Below are positions 24,645 through 32,344 of a stretch of DNA of 64,000 nucleotides, piece by piece. The notes under the pieces are model-generated. The model ran no database searches and had not been told where the DNA came from. It saw only the letters and a program-made list of their open reading frames with translations. The stretch spans positions 62,001 to 126,000 of the forward strand of contig NZ_SMRU01000015.1 of assembly GCF_004354015.1 (NCBI RefSeq). Direction: 5' to 3'. The stretch's first letter is position 1. Each line of letters begins with the position of its first letter. The stretch comes from Arthrobacter terricola (lineage in GTDB: Bacteria; Actinomycetota; Actinomycetes; Actinomycetales; Micrococcaceae). The translations under genes were made by a program, and so were the position numbers.

Positions 24645-25448
24645 CTATCCCTGCTTAAGCCACACGAAGTGCCAGGTCCCGGCCCATTGGGCGGCAAGCA
24701 TGGCGGCACCAGCGAGGACTGCCCCGCCCACCAGGACCCACGCGTCCAGGCGGCTATACGTGGATTCGCGGGCCCATGTCCGCTGGCCGCCGCTGAATCC
24801 GCGCGCCTCCATGGTCACCGCCAGGCGGGAAGCCCGCCGGATCGCCTGGACCAGCAACCCGAAGCTCTGGCCAAGCATCGCCTTGAAGCGTTGGACCGGA
24901 CTTCCATGCGATCCGACACCACGCGCGCGACGCGCCATGCCGATGGTCTGCCACTCCTCCGCCACAAGGCCGACCAGCCTCAGCGCGGCCAAGGTCCCCA
25001 GCACAAAACGGTGCGGGAGCTTCGCCTTTTGCGCCAAAGCGTCGGCGAGGTCGGTGGGATCGGTGCAGCTCATAAGGAGGACGGCCGGCAAAGCGATCGC
25101 CAGGCCCCGCAGCATGAACCCGAGGCCCAGCGTGAGCGAGCCTTCGCTGATCGACCAGATTCCGACATCGAGAAACACCCTGCCGCTATTTGCCGAAAGG
25201 ATCGCTGTGCTCCAGCCACCGAAGGCCGCCGCGATGATGAGCGGCCATCCGCGCTGCCACAAGAGGCGCAAAGTGAGGCCCGCCAAAGGGAACAACGCCA
25301 GCTCACCGAGGAGGGCGGTTGACGCCGAAACCAAGTCGATGGACAACGCCAGCACGAGGGTCACCAGGAAGACGGCGACGAATTTCGCCAGCGGGTTCGC
25401 TCGGGTCAGGAGCGCGTTGTTGCCGCGCAGGTTCAGTTCTTGCCTCAT
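24645..25448 (-). CDS. ykoC: ECF transporter T component (YkoC-like)
   Basis: A 267-residue membrane protein, the energy-coupling scaffold of an ECF vitamin transporter. It has about five helices and the EcfT coupling motifs, two Ala-Arg-Gly type signatures: MARRARGVGSHGSP and TMEARGFSGGQR. The start is ATG at 25448 (MRQELNLRGNNALL); the much longer open frame upstream lies inside the ATPase gene. It is the last gene of the TPP-riboswitch operon and overlaps the ATPase stop by 4 nt. With the ATPase fusion and the YkoE-type S component it forms a YkoEDC system for hydroxymethylpyrimidine, a thiamine precursor. Confidence 0.88.
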   Translation of the reverse strand: MRQELNLRGNNALLTRANPLAKFVAVFLVTLVLALSIDLVSASTALLGELALFPLAGLTLRLLWQRGWPLIIAAAFGGWSTAILSANSGRVFLDVGIWSISEGSLTLGLGFMLRGLAIALPAVLLMSCTDPTDLADALAQKAKLPHRFVLGTLAALRLVGLVAEEWQTIGMARRARGVGSHGSPVQRFKAMLGQSFGLLVQAIRRASRLAVTMEARGFSGGQRTWARESTYSRLDAWVLVGGAVLAGAAMLAAQWAGTWHFVWLKQG

Positions 25449-27034
25449 GCCGCTCCAGCTTTCTGTCGCGGCCCCTGAAAGGCAGCTTCGAGCCGCATCT
25501 CGGTTCCGCCCAGAACGGACGTGAACTCCCGGTCGTGGGTCACGGAAACCACCGAGGTTCCGGCGTCGAGCAGTTCGGAGAGGAAGGATGCGAGTTCGGC
25601 CCACGTGTTGGCGTCCTGGCCGAAGGTCGGTTCGTCGAGCACCAGGACGCGGGGGTGCGCGGCGAGCACGGTAGCGACGGACAGCCGGCGCTTTTCGCCC
25701 CCGGAGAGCGTGTATGGGTTGGCGTCCACGAGGTGGCCCAAACGCAGCCGCTCGAGCAATTCGTCCACGCGGTCCTCGCCGTGGCCCAGGTGCTTTGGCC
25801 CGAACATGAGCTCGTCCAGCACGCGACCGGTCACGAATTGATGCTCGGGCTCCTGGAACACGGTCCCGATCCGCGAGATCAACTGTTGGGCTTTCCATTT
25901 GAACGGATCGGTGCCGGCACCGTCACTGAGCCCGACGGCGGCACTCAGGGTTCCGGACACGGGCGCCAACAGACCGGCCAGGGTCAAGGCGAAGGTCGAT
26001 TTCCCCGCGCCGTTGGCGCCGGTGACGGTGAGCGCCTGGCCCGCCAGCACATCGGCGTCGAGACCCGACTGCACGGGGACAGGCGGAATGGTCTTAAATC
26101 CGCGGCGGCGTGCTGGTTCACGTGAAACCGCGAGGTCCCGGGCGCTCAGCAGGACTTCGTCCCCTGCCGTCGATCCGGAACCCACGGATGCCGAGCGCGC
26201 ACGGGTGGCGGGAATGTAGCCGGGCACCCACACGCCGGCAGCAATGAGCATGTCCCTCGCTTGCGCCAGCACGGCGTCAGGCGCGCCGTCGAGCAGGACG
26301 GCTGGCGTCGAACCGCTTTCGGAAGTATTGCCTGGCTGGAGGACCACGATCCGGTCCACAAGGTCTTTCCATACGGACACCCGGTGTTCAACCACCACAA
26401 GGGTGGCTCCGGTCTTGTCCAGGCAACGGCCCACTGCATCCCGGACTTCCAGCACGCCGGCCGGGTCCAAGTTGGCGGTCGGCTCGTCCAGGAGGATCAG
26501 CCCGGGGCGCATCGCGAGGATCCCGGCGAGCGCGAGCCGCTGCTTCTGCCCGCCGGACAGGGCCGACGTCGGGTGGTCCAGCGCAAAACCGTCGCCCGCG
26601 CTGCTCTTCAGCCCGACGTCGTCGAGCGCTTCATGGACGCGCTTCCAGATTTCCCCCCGAGGCACCCTGAGGTTTTCCGCACCGAAGGCGACGTCGTCAC
26701 CCAAGCGGGACAGGACCACTTGGGTTTCCGGGTCCTGCTGCATGAGCCCGGCCCTCCCGCGACGGGCGCGCGGCGACTCGCCGTCCACCAGCAGCGAGCC
26801 GGTTTCGTCGGCGTCGTCGCCTTCCTCGCCAAGGACACCGGCAAGGGCGTGCAGGAGCGTCGATTTGCCCGCACCCGATGGTCCAAGCAATAGGACCCGC
26901 TCGCCCGGACGAATGTCCAGGTCCAGGGCGTGGATGGCCTGCGTGGCGCGGCCCGAATGCCGCCAACCCCAACCTTGTGCGGAAATGGCGGCGGGTCGCA
27001 CCACGGCAGCGGTGCCGGAATCAGGACTGGGCAT
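25445..27034 (-). CDS. ykoD: ECF transporter ATPase, two fused ATP-binding domains (YkoD-like)
   Basis: A 529-residue fusion of two ABC ATPases. The first half has GPSGAGKST, LSGGQKQR and LILLDEPTANLDP; the second half has GANGAGKST, LSGGEKRR and VLVLDEPTFG. A Ser/Thr/Gly-rich linker (around SASVGSGSTAGDE) joins them. This fused form is characteristic of YkoD. The ATG at 27034 (MPSPDSGTAAVV) overlaps the stop of the S component by one base; the upstream extension of the frame is a shadow. It hydrolyses ATP to power uptake through the T and S components. Confidence 0.92.
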   Translation of the reverse strand: MPSPDSGTAAVVRPAAISAQGWGWRHSGRATQAIHALDLDIRPGERVLLLGPSGAGKSTLLHALAGVLGEEGDDADETGSLLVDGESPRARRGRAGLMQQDPETQVVLSRLGDDVAFGAENLRVPRGEIWKRVHEALDDVGLKSSAGDGFALDHPTSALSGGQKQRLALAGILAMRPGLILLDEPTANLDPAGVLEVRDAVGRCLDKTGATLVVVEHRVSVWKDLVDRIVVLQPGNTSESGSTPAVLLDGAPDAVLAQARDMLIAAGVWVPGYIPATRARSASVGSGSTAGDEVLLSARDLAVSREPARRRGFKTIPPVPVQSGLDADVLAGQALTVTGANGAGKSTFALTLAGLLAPVSGTLSAAVGLSDGAGTDPFKWKAQQLISRIGTVFQEPEHQFVTGRVLDELMFGPKHLGHGEDRVDELLERLRLGHLVDANPYTLSGGEKRRLSVATVLAAHPRVLVLDEPTFGQDANTWAELASFLSELLDAGTSVVSVTHDREFTSVLGGTEMRLEAAFQGPRQKAGAA

Positions 27035-27663
27035 CAGGAAAAGACGGACTCCGAAGCGGCCTTGCGGGACGCGAAGGCGCTCAAGACGCCCGTCTTTGCC
27101 AGGCCACGGGTGGCGATCCAGGCCAGGGCGCCGGCGATTACCGCACCGGAGACCGTGCACAACGCGATGTACGCGAGCTTGTCAACGGGTTCGTAGGCAA
27201 TGTTCCAACCCCACGGGAGGAAGGAGTCGTTGAGTCCGCAGAACAGGCCAGCGCCTGCCCCGGCCAGCAACGAAACGGGCAAGTTGAACTTCTTGTACAC
27301 AAAGGCAAGGAAAATCAGCTCGGCGCCGAGACCCTGCAGGACGCCCGAGATCAGCACCGTGGTGCCGTACTGGGAGCCCATGAAGAGTTCGCTCGTGGCC
27401 GCGACTGTCTCACAGAAGATGGCCGCGCCGGGCTTGCGGACGATCAGCATGCCAAGGATGGCCGGAATCATCCAGCCGCCGGCGATGATGCCGGACAGGG
27501 GCGGGTAGGAAGCGCTCATCGGTGTGGCAACCAAGGCCATCTGGTCCCATGCCCAGAAGATCACGCCGCCGGCGATGGAAATCAGCGCAGCCACGACGAT
27601 GTCGACGACGCGCCAGCTGTAACCGGGCTTTTTGATGCCCGGCCTTGCAGAAACACCAGTCAT
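27034..27663 (-). CDS. ykoE: ECF transporter S component, YkoE family (hydroxymethylpyrimidine)
   Basis: A 209-residue membrane protein with about five or six helices. The segments WRVVDIVVAALISIAGGVIF, GGWMIPAILGMLIVRKPGAA and SQYGTTVLISGVLQGLGAEL are typical of YkoE. An AGGAGG site 5 nt before the ATG gives strong initiation. It lies directly downstream of a TPP riboswitch, which supports a thiamine-precursor substrate (HMP) over other vitamins. First gene of ykoEDC. Confidence 0.9.
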   Translation of the reverse strand: MTGVSARPGIKKPGYSWRVVDIVVAALISIAGGVIFWAWDQMALVATPMSASYPPLSGIIAGGWMIPAILGMLIVRKPGAAIFCETVAATSELFMGSQYGTTVLISGVLQGLGAELIFLAFVYKKFNLPVSLLAGAGAGLFCGLNDSFLPWGWNIAYEPVDKLAYIALCTVSGAVIAGALAWIATRGLAKTGVLSAFASRKAASESVFS

Positions 27664-27747
27664 TTTGTCCTCCTGAGGAACAGGAGGGGAAAGTGTTTGC
27701 GGCTTCCTGGCAGCTTCCGCCGCGCCGGTTTCCGGACACTTTGAGAA

Positions 27748-27871
27748 CTCGACTCCCTTGCGCCGGTACTAGCCGGATCAGGTTCGAGGGTCTGCGGCAA
27801 TCCGCACTCTCAGCGCCCATCCTCCGCGTCCGCACTGCTGCGGGCACGACGGCCGGCGCTCCCCTGTCGTT
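27748..27871 (-). promoter_or_regulatory. TPP riboswitch (THI element)
   Basis: On the minus strand the region reads through the conserved THI-box blocks: GGGGAGC, then GCGCTGAGAGT, then ACCCTCGAACCTGATCCGG, TAGTACCGGCG and AAGGGAGTC. The closing helix can form between 27866-27869 and 27750-27753. The internal part (about 27795-27855) carries an extra variable hairpin arm. It ends about 85 nt before the ykoE start, so thiamine pyrophosphate should repress the operon. Confidence 0.93.
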
Positions 27872-28006
27872 ATCAAATACACCCTTTCTGGGCGTGGTTC
27901 AGTTTACACCTCGGCTTGTTTTTGGACCCTTTGCGACCCGATTGCGTCTCAACCTGCCGGATCACCGGAGGCCCCGGCCTAGGCTGGCCCCGGTATCGTG
28001 ACAGGC

Positions 28007-28726
28007 ATGAGCGAAGCGAACAGCCCAAAGGTGGCAGAACCCAGGCTCGCCGCAAGCGTGATCCTTGTCCGGGACGCGGCTATTCCGGAGGACGAAGGGA
28101 CTGGACTTTCCGGCTTGGAGGTCTTTGTCCAGCACCGGGTATCCACCATGGACTTCGCCGCCGGCATGGTGGTTTTCCCGGGCGGGCGCGTCGACCAGGT
28201 GGACAGCTCCGGCTGGGACTTCACGGACGACGTCGTCGAGCGGCACGCGTCCGCGTGGCACCGGAGCAGCCTTGCCGCCGATCCCGCGTCGGCCCTGCAC
28301 AACGCCGGGCAGGTCCTGGCCGCCGCCCAGCGCGAAGTCTTCGAAGAAACCGGGCTGAAGCTCCCGGCCACGGCCCTTCGCCCCTGGGCAAACTGGGTCA
28401 CTCCCGCAGACCAGCCCAAGCGCTTCGACACGTTTTTCTACTTGGCCTTCCCCGATCGCGGGTCCGAGCCGCAGCACCAGACCACGGAGGCGTCGTCTTC
28501 CGTCTGGTTGCCCGTGCAGGGAATCCTCGAATCCGAGGCCGCCGGTACGCTCAAGCTGATGCCTCCCACCTTGGCCCTGCTGGAAGAACTCCTCAAGCTC
28601 GGCACGATGGACGCTGTGGAAGCCGAAGATCGGGACATCTTCCCCGTCCGGCCGGAACCCGGCGCCCTCGAAGAGTTCTTCCGGCTCCGGCGCCAGGCCC
28701 GGCAGCAGGCCTGGCCGGACGCGTGA
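28007..28726 (+). CDS. Nudix hydrolase with split Nudix box (NUDT19-like)
   Basis: A 239-residue Nudix protein. FPGGRVD (the Gly-Gly part) and REVFEETGLKL (the catalytic REUxEExGU part) are both present but separated by an insertion of about 50 residues, as in the NUDT19/acyl-CoA-hydrolase branch rather than the compact MutT box. The N-terminus has SVILVRD and a region VFVQHRVSTMDF that positions the substrate. I choose the ATG at 28007, with a TATCGT -10 box ending 7 nt before it (leaderless); a GTG at 27998 is an alternative start. CoA derivatives are a likely substrate class by subfamily, not proven. Confidence 0.82.
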   Translation: MSEANSPKVAEPRLAASVILVRDAAIPEDEGTGLSGLEVFVQHRVSTMDFAAGMVVFPGGRVDQVDSSGWDFTDDVVERHASAWHRSSLAADPASALHNAGQVLAAAQREVFEETGLKLPATALRPWANWVTPADQPKRFDTFFYLAFPDRGSEPQHQTTEASSSVWLPVQGILESEAAGTLKLMPPTLALLEELLKLGTMDAVEAEDRDIFPVRPEPGALEEFFRLRRQARQQAWPDA

Positions 28727-28786
28727 GCCGATGGTGGGGTTAGGCTGGGGGACGGCCCCAGTTTCGCCAAACGAAGGAGTCCCGGA

Positions 28787-29047
28787 ATGAACATGCTCAT
28801 CAAGCTCATGGGCACCGCCATCAGCATCGTCGCAGGCTTGGTCGGAACGAAGATCGTGAACACCGTCTGGGAGAAAACCACGGGCAACAAGCCGCCGACT
28901 GACAAGGACGAAACCCCTCAGAGCCTTCGTTCGGCGCTTACCTTCGCGTTGATTTCCTCAACCGTCAGCACAATCATCCAGGTCCTGGCCAACCGCGGCA
29001 CGCAACGCGCGATCGTCCGCTTCCAGAAGACCCAGGACATCGTCTAG
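28787..29047 (+). CDS. DUF4235 small membrane protein
   Basis: An 86-residue protein with an N-terminal helix (IKLMGTAISIVAGLVGTKIVNTVW) and a second hydrophobic segment (ALTFALISSTVSTIIQVLA), typical of DUF4235 in actinobacteria. Residues between the helices are polar (TGNKPPTDKDE). A GAAGGAG lies before the ATG. Its stop codon and that of mnhG on the other strand share the palindrome CTAG (29044-29047). Function unknown; probably inner membrane. Confidence 0.8.
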   Translation: MNMLIKLMGTAISIVAGLVGTKIVNTVWEKTTGNKPPTDKDETPQSLRSALTFALISSTVSTIIQVLANRGTQRAIVRFQKTQDIV

Positions 29048-29475
29048 GGCTGCTTGCCGGCCTCTTCGTCCTTTTCTTCGGCTGGTTCTTCGCCGGCAGA
29101 CGCTTGTTCGCCCGCAGCCCGAAGCACCACTGCTTCGAGTTCGTCGGCGCTGAGCAGTTCGGGATGGAGGTGCTTTGTCCTGTAGCCCGCGCGTCCCACC
29201 ATGTGGGCGGAGACGGGCACGGTTAGCAGCTGGAAGATCCAGGCAACCAGCAGGACCGGCCACACCCACAATTCGCGCATTTGCAGGCCGATGGCGGCCA
29301 GGACCAGGAACAGTCCCAGTACCTGCGGTTTGGTGGCCGCGTGCATCCTGCTCATGAGGTCGGGAAAGCGCAACAGGCCTATCGCGGCCCCAAGCGACAT
29401 GAGGGCGCCAACTATCAGCAAGACCGCGGTGACGGCGTCGATCACGGCGTCCATTCCGGTGGCGTCAGGAGTCAT
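29044..29475 (-). CDS. mnhG: Na+/H+ antiporter subunit G (MnhG/MrpG)
   Basis: A 143-residue membrane protein with three helices (VIDAVTAVLLIVGALMSLGAAIGLLRFPDLMSRMHAATKPQ being the family core). It is the last gene of the seven-function Mrp operon, which exports Na+ (and other cations) in exchange for protons. The C-terminal 40 residues are acidic and rich in Glu/Ala (EEPAEEKDEEAG) and probably cytoplasmic. The start overlaps the end of mnhF by 11 nt. Confidence 0.92.
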   Translation of the reverse strand: MTPDATGMDAVIDAVTAVLLIVGALMSLGAAIGLLRFPDLMSRMHAATKPQVLGLFLVLAAIGLQMRELWVWPVLLVAWIFQLLTVPVSAHMVGRAGYRTKHLHPELLSADELEAVVLRAAGEQASAGEEPAEEKDEEAGKQP

Positions 29476-29743
29476 TGACCTGCCCCCTGCGGTCGGCGAC
29501 GAAGCGGGCCACGGTTACGGAACCGATGAATCCGATGAGTGATAAGGCAACCAGCAGCACGAGGTTGTTGAGGTGCCGGTTGACGGCCATATCGATCGCG
29601 AGGGCCGCGCCCAGGATGGCGAGCAGCACGTCTGACGCGAGGACCCTGTCCAACAGGGAAGGCCCGACGGCGATCCGGTAGATCGCGCCAGCCGCCGCGA
29701 GGCTCAGGATCACCGCTGTGACGATCAGGACGAGGTCTTTCAC
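29465..29743 (-). CDS. mnhF: Na+/H+ antiporter subunit F (MnhF/MrpF)
   Basis: A 92-residue three-helix protein. The core YRIAVGPSLLDRVLASDVLLAILGAALAIDM is the MrpF signature. The GTG at 29743 gives a start overlapping the mnhE stop by 4 nt. The much longer open frame upstream is antisense noise over mnhE. Part of the MrpE-G module of the complex. Confidence 0.92.
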   Translation of the reverse strand: MKDLVLIVTAVILSLAAAGAIYRIAVGPSLLDRVLASDVLLAILGAALAIDMAVNRHLNNLVLLVALSLIGFIGSVTVARFVADRRGQVNDS

Positions 29744-30306
29744 GATCGGGCTCCCCTCGTTGCAGGCCATCCTTCGGCCTGGAGTGCTTCCATTTCGGCC
29801 CGGGTTCCCATGATGCGTATCAGCCCAGCCTCCGTGTCCTGGACTTCTCGCCGAAGCTTGGCGAGGTCGGCATCGTTCCGGACGTTGAGTCCGTGGATGT
29901 ACAACGTGGACGTTGAGCGGTCCACTTCCACCACGAGGGAGCCCGGAATGAGCGAGATCACATGGCCTGTGGCGGTCACCATGAGGTCTGAATGGCTCCG
30001 CAAAGGAACAGCGACGACGGCGTTGGTCACGGCGGGTCCCCGGAATATCGCGAGGAACATGACGTTCAAGCTCGCTGCCACCACTTTGCCGAGGAACACG
30101 ATGGCGAAAGGAATGGCTCGAAGCACGTTGAAGCGCCCGCTGAGCTCGACGGGAGGCAAGTAGAACACCCGGGCAACCACCACTGCCACCATGGCGCCGA
30201 AGACGAGGTTGCCGGGGCTGAAGTCGCGCCAGAGCGCGCCCCAGACCACCACGAGCCAAATGAGGAGGGGAAGTTCGGTGCGGAAGGAGATCCGTTTGCG
30301 GCTCAT
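29740..30306 (-). CDS. mnhE: Na+/H+ antiporter subunit E (MnhE/MrpE)
   Basis: A 188-residue protein. Its N-terminal helices (LPLLIWLVVVWGALWR and FGAMVAVVVARVFYLPP) are followed by a cytoplasmic domain with ISLIPGSLVVEVDRSTSTLY..HGL, the MrpE mark. The ATG at 30306 overlaps the mnhD stop by 4 nt. Some Mrp complexes work without E at reduced activity; here the gene is intact. Confidence 0.92.
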   Translation of the reverse strand: MSRKRISFRTELPLLIWLVVVWGALWRDFSPGNLVFGAMVAVVVARVFYLPPVELSGRFNVLRAIPFAIVFLGKVVAASLNVMFLAIFRGPAVTNAVVAVPLRSHSDLMVTATGHVISLIPGSLVVEVDRSTSTLYIHGLNVRNDADLAKLRREVQDTEAGLIRIMGTRAEMEALQAEGWPATRGARS

Positions 30307-31892
30307 TTGCCGCTCCCCTGGACACCCGATTGGACACTCGGCGCCGCGGTTCCTGGAATGTGGGCGTTGTCGCCGAGCACCGAATGGATGTACGCCGTCC
30401 GGTCCAGCATCTGCTCGGCGGAGTTGTTCGCCAAATGGAAGAGCGGACCGGCAAACACCGTCAACGCGACGCCGAACACCACCAGGGCCGCGGTGGCTCC
30501 CACCATGGACCTCGGAAGCAGGCCCACGCCGGCCGTGTCCTTCAGGACGCGATCTGGGTATTCCGCATCTTCGGGTTTGCGCCAGAATGCCCGGTTCCAC
30601 ACGCGGGCAACGGCCAGGAGGGTCAGGAGGCTCGTGACTACGCCTCCGACTACCAAGGTGATGGCCAGCGGCGTCCCGAGCGCGATCCCGGCCTGGAGGA
30701 GGCCGAGTTTCCCGAGGAATCCGGAGAACGGCGGGATTCCGGCGAGGTTCATTGCCGGAATGAAGAACAGCAGGGCCAGGAGCGGGGACAACTTTGCGAG
30801 CCCGCCTAGCCTGTCCATGGATGAGCTTCCGCCACGGCGTTCGATCAAGCCCGTCACCAGGAAGAGGCTGGTCTGGACGGTGATGTGGTGGGCCACGTAG
30901 AAGACAGCAGCGGCCAGCCCGGCGACGGAGGACATTGCCAAGCCGAACACCATGTAACCGATGTGGCTCACCAAGGTGAACGACAGCAGACGTTTGATAT
31001 CGCTCTGGGCTATCGCGCCGAGGATCCCCACCACCATGGTCAACAACGCCACCACCATGAGGGGTGCGTTGAGGGTATCGCCGGGGAAGAGCAAGGTCTC
31101 GGTGCGGACCATGGCGTAGACGCCCACCTTGGTGAGCAGGCCCGCGAACACGGCGGTAACCGGGGCAGGCGCGGTCGGGTAGGAGTCGGGCAGCCAAAAG
31201 GAGAGCGGGAAGACGGCGGCCTTGATGCCGAAGGCCACGAGGAGCATGACGTGCAGCAGGTTCCGGGTTCCCGGATCCATGCCGGCCAGCTTGACTGCGA
31301 GGTCGGCCATGGTGATGGTTCCAGTGGCGCCGTAGATCATGGCGATAGCGATGAGGAACAGCACCGAGGACACCACCGACACCACAACATAGGTGACGCC
31401 GGCTCGGATGCGCGGACCGGTCCCGCCGAGCGTCATGAGCACGTAGCTCGCCGTGAGCAGGATTTCGAAGCCTACGTAGAGGTTGAAGAGGTCGCCAGTG
31501 AGGAAGGCGTTGGAAACCCCGGCAACCAGGATCAGGTAGGTCGGGTGGAAGATCGATACCGGCGCTTCGCTGTCCCCGTCCGCCATGCCTTGTCCCGTCG
31601 CGTAGACCAAGACGGCGAGGCTGACCACGGAGGAAACCACCAGCATGAGCGAGGAGAACTGGTCCACCACCATCACTACGCCGAACGGCGGGAGCCAGCC
31701 GCCCAGGGTGACGGATGCTGTCCCGGTGGTCCACACCGAGGCGAGGAGCCAGCATTCCAAGAGCAACGTGAGGGATAACAGGCCGATGCTGACTACGCGC
31801 TGCGCCCGGGGGTTCCGGTTCAGGGCGAAGGTGAGTGCGGCGCCGAGGATGGGAAGGACGACGGCGAGCGGTGCCAGGCTGGCGATGTTCAC
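30303..31892 (-). CDS. mnhD: Na+/H+ antiporter subunit D (MnhD/MrpD)
   Basis: A 529-residue proton-antiporter-like subunit, homologous to NuoM/N of complex I, with about 14 helices. Charged residues inside helices, including Lys in GIKAAVFPLSFWLPDSYPTAPAPVTAVFAG and Glu in LYVGFEILLTASYVLM, form the proton path. The last 30 residues are polar. It overlaps mnhC and mnhE by 4 nt each, so expression is tightly coupled. Confidence 0.93.
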   Translation of the reverse strand: MNIASLAPLAVVLPILGAALTFALNRNPRAQRVVSIGLLSLTLLLECWLLASVWTTGTASVTLGGWLPPFGVVMVVDQFSSLMLVVSSVVSLAVLVYATGQGMADGDSEAPVSIFHPTYLILVAGVSNAFLTGDLFNLYVGFEILLTASYVLMTLGGTGPRIRAGVTYVVVSVVSSVLFLIAIAMIYGATGTITMADLAVKLAGMDPGTRNLLHVMLLVAFGIKAAVFPLSFWLPDSYPTAPAPVTAVFAGLLTKVGVYAMVRTETLLFPGDTLNAPLMVVALLTMVVGILGAIAQSDIKRLLSFTLVSHIGYMVFGLAMSSVAGLAAAVFYVAHHITVQTSLFLVTGLIERRGGSSSMDRLGGLAKLSPLLALLFFIPAMNLAGIPPFSGFLGKLGLLQAGIALGTPLAITLVVGGVVTSLLTLLAVARVWNRAFWRKPEDAEYPDRVLKDTAGVGLLPRSMVGATAALVVFGVALTVFAGPLFHLANNSAEQMLDRTAYIHSVLGDNAHIPGTAAPSVQSGVQGSGK

Positions 31893-32344
31893 TCGGTGGC
31901 TCCTTCCTTGGCGGCGGCGGGCACTTCGGTAACGGGGAATTCCGAGGTTTCTTCGGGAACCACGGAGTCGTCCTCGGCGTCGAAGCTGGGGGTCTTTGCG
32001 ACGCGGCGGTCTTCGGCGTCGTCCTGGATGTCGTCTTGCCGCGCCAGTGCCCAGGTCCGGTAAATGATTCCGAGCATGAAGGCTGTGACCGCGAAGGAAA
32101 TCACGATCGATGTCAGGATCAAGGCCTGCGGCAAGGGATCGTTGTAATCGTGGGGGTCCGTGGACTTGCTGAACAGCGGCGCGAGTCCCGCGTAACCGCC
32201 GGTGGCCAGGATCAGCAGGTTCGTCGCGTTAGCGAGGAGCATGAGGCCAAGCAGGACGCGGGTCAGGCTGCGCTCCAGGATGAGGTAGATCCCGCATGCG
32301 TACAGCACGCCCATGACGATCAACAAGGTCAAGTTGACGCTCAT
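31889..32344 (-). CDS. mnhC: Na+/H+ antiporter subunit C (MnhC/MrpC)
   Basis: A 151-residue NuoK-like protein with three helices (LTLLIVMGVLYACGIYLIL, RVLLGLMLLANATNLLIL, ALILTSIVISFAVTAFMLGII). A long acidic cytoplasmic tail (residues 118-151) contains several Glu/Asp clusters. Many MrpC proteins lack such a long tail. It overlaps the fused mnhA-B gene by 4 nt. Confidence 0.92.
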   Translation of the reverse strand: MSVNLTLLIVMGVLYACGIYLILERSLTRVLLGLMLLANATNLLILATGGYAGLAPLFSKSTDPHDYNDPLPQALILTSIVISFAVTAFMLGIIYRTWALARQDDIQDDAEDRRVAKTPSFDAEDDSVVPEETSEFPVTEVPAAAKEGATE

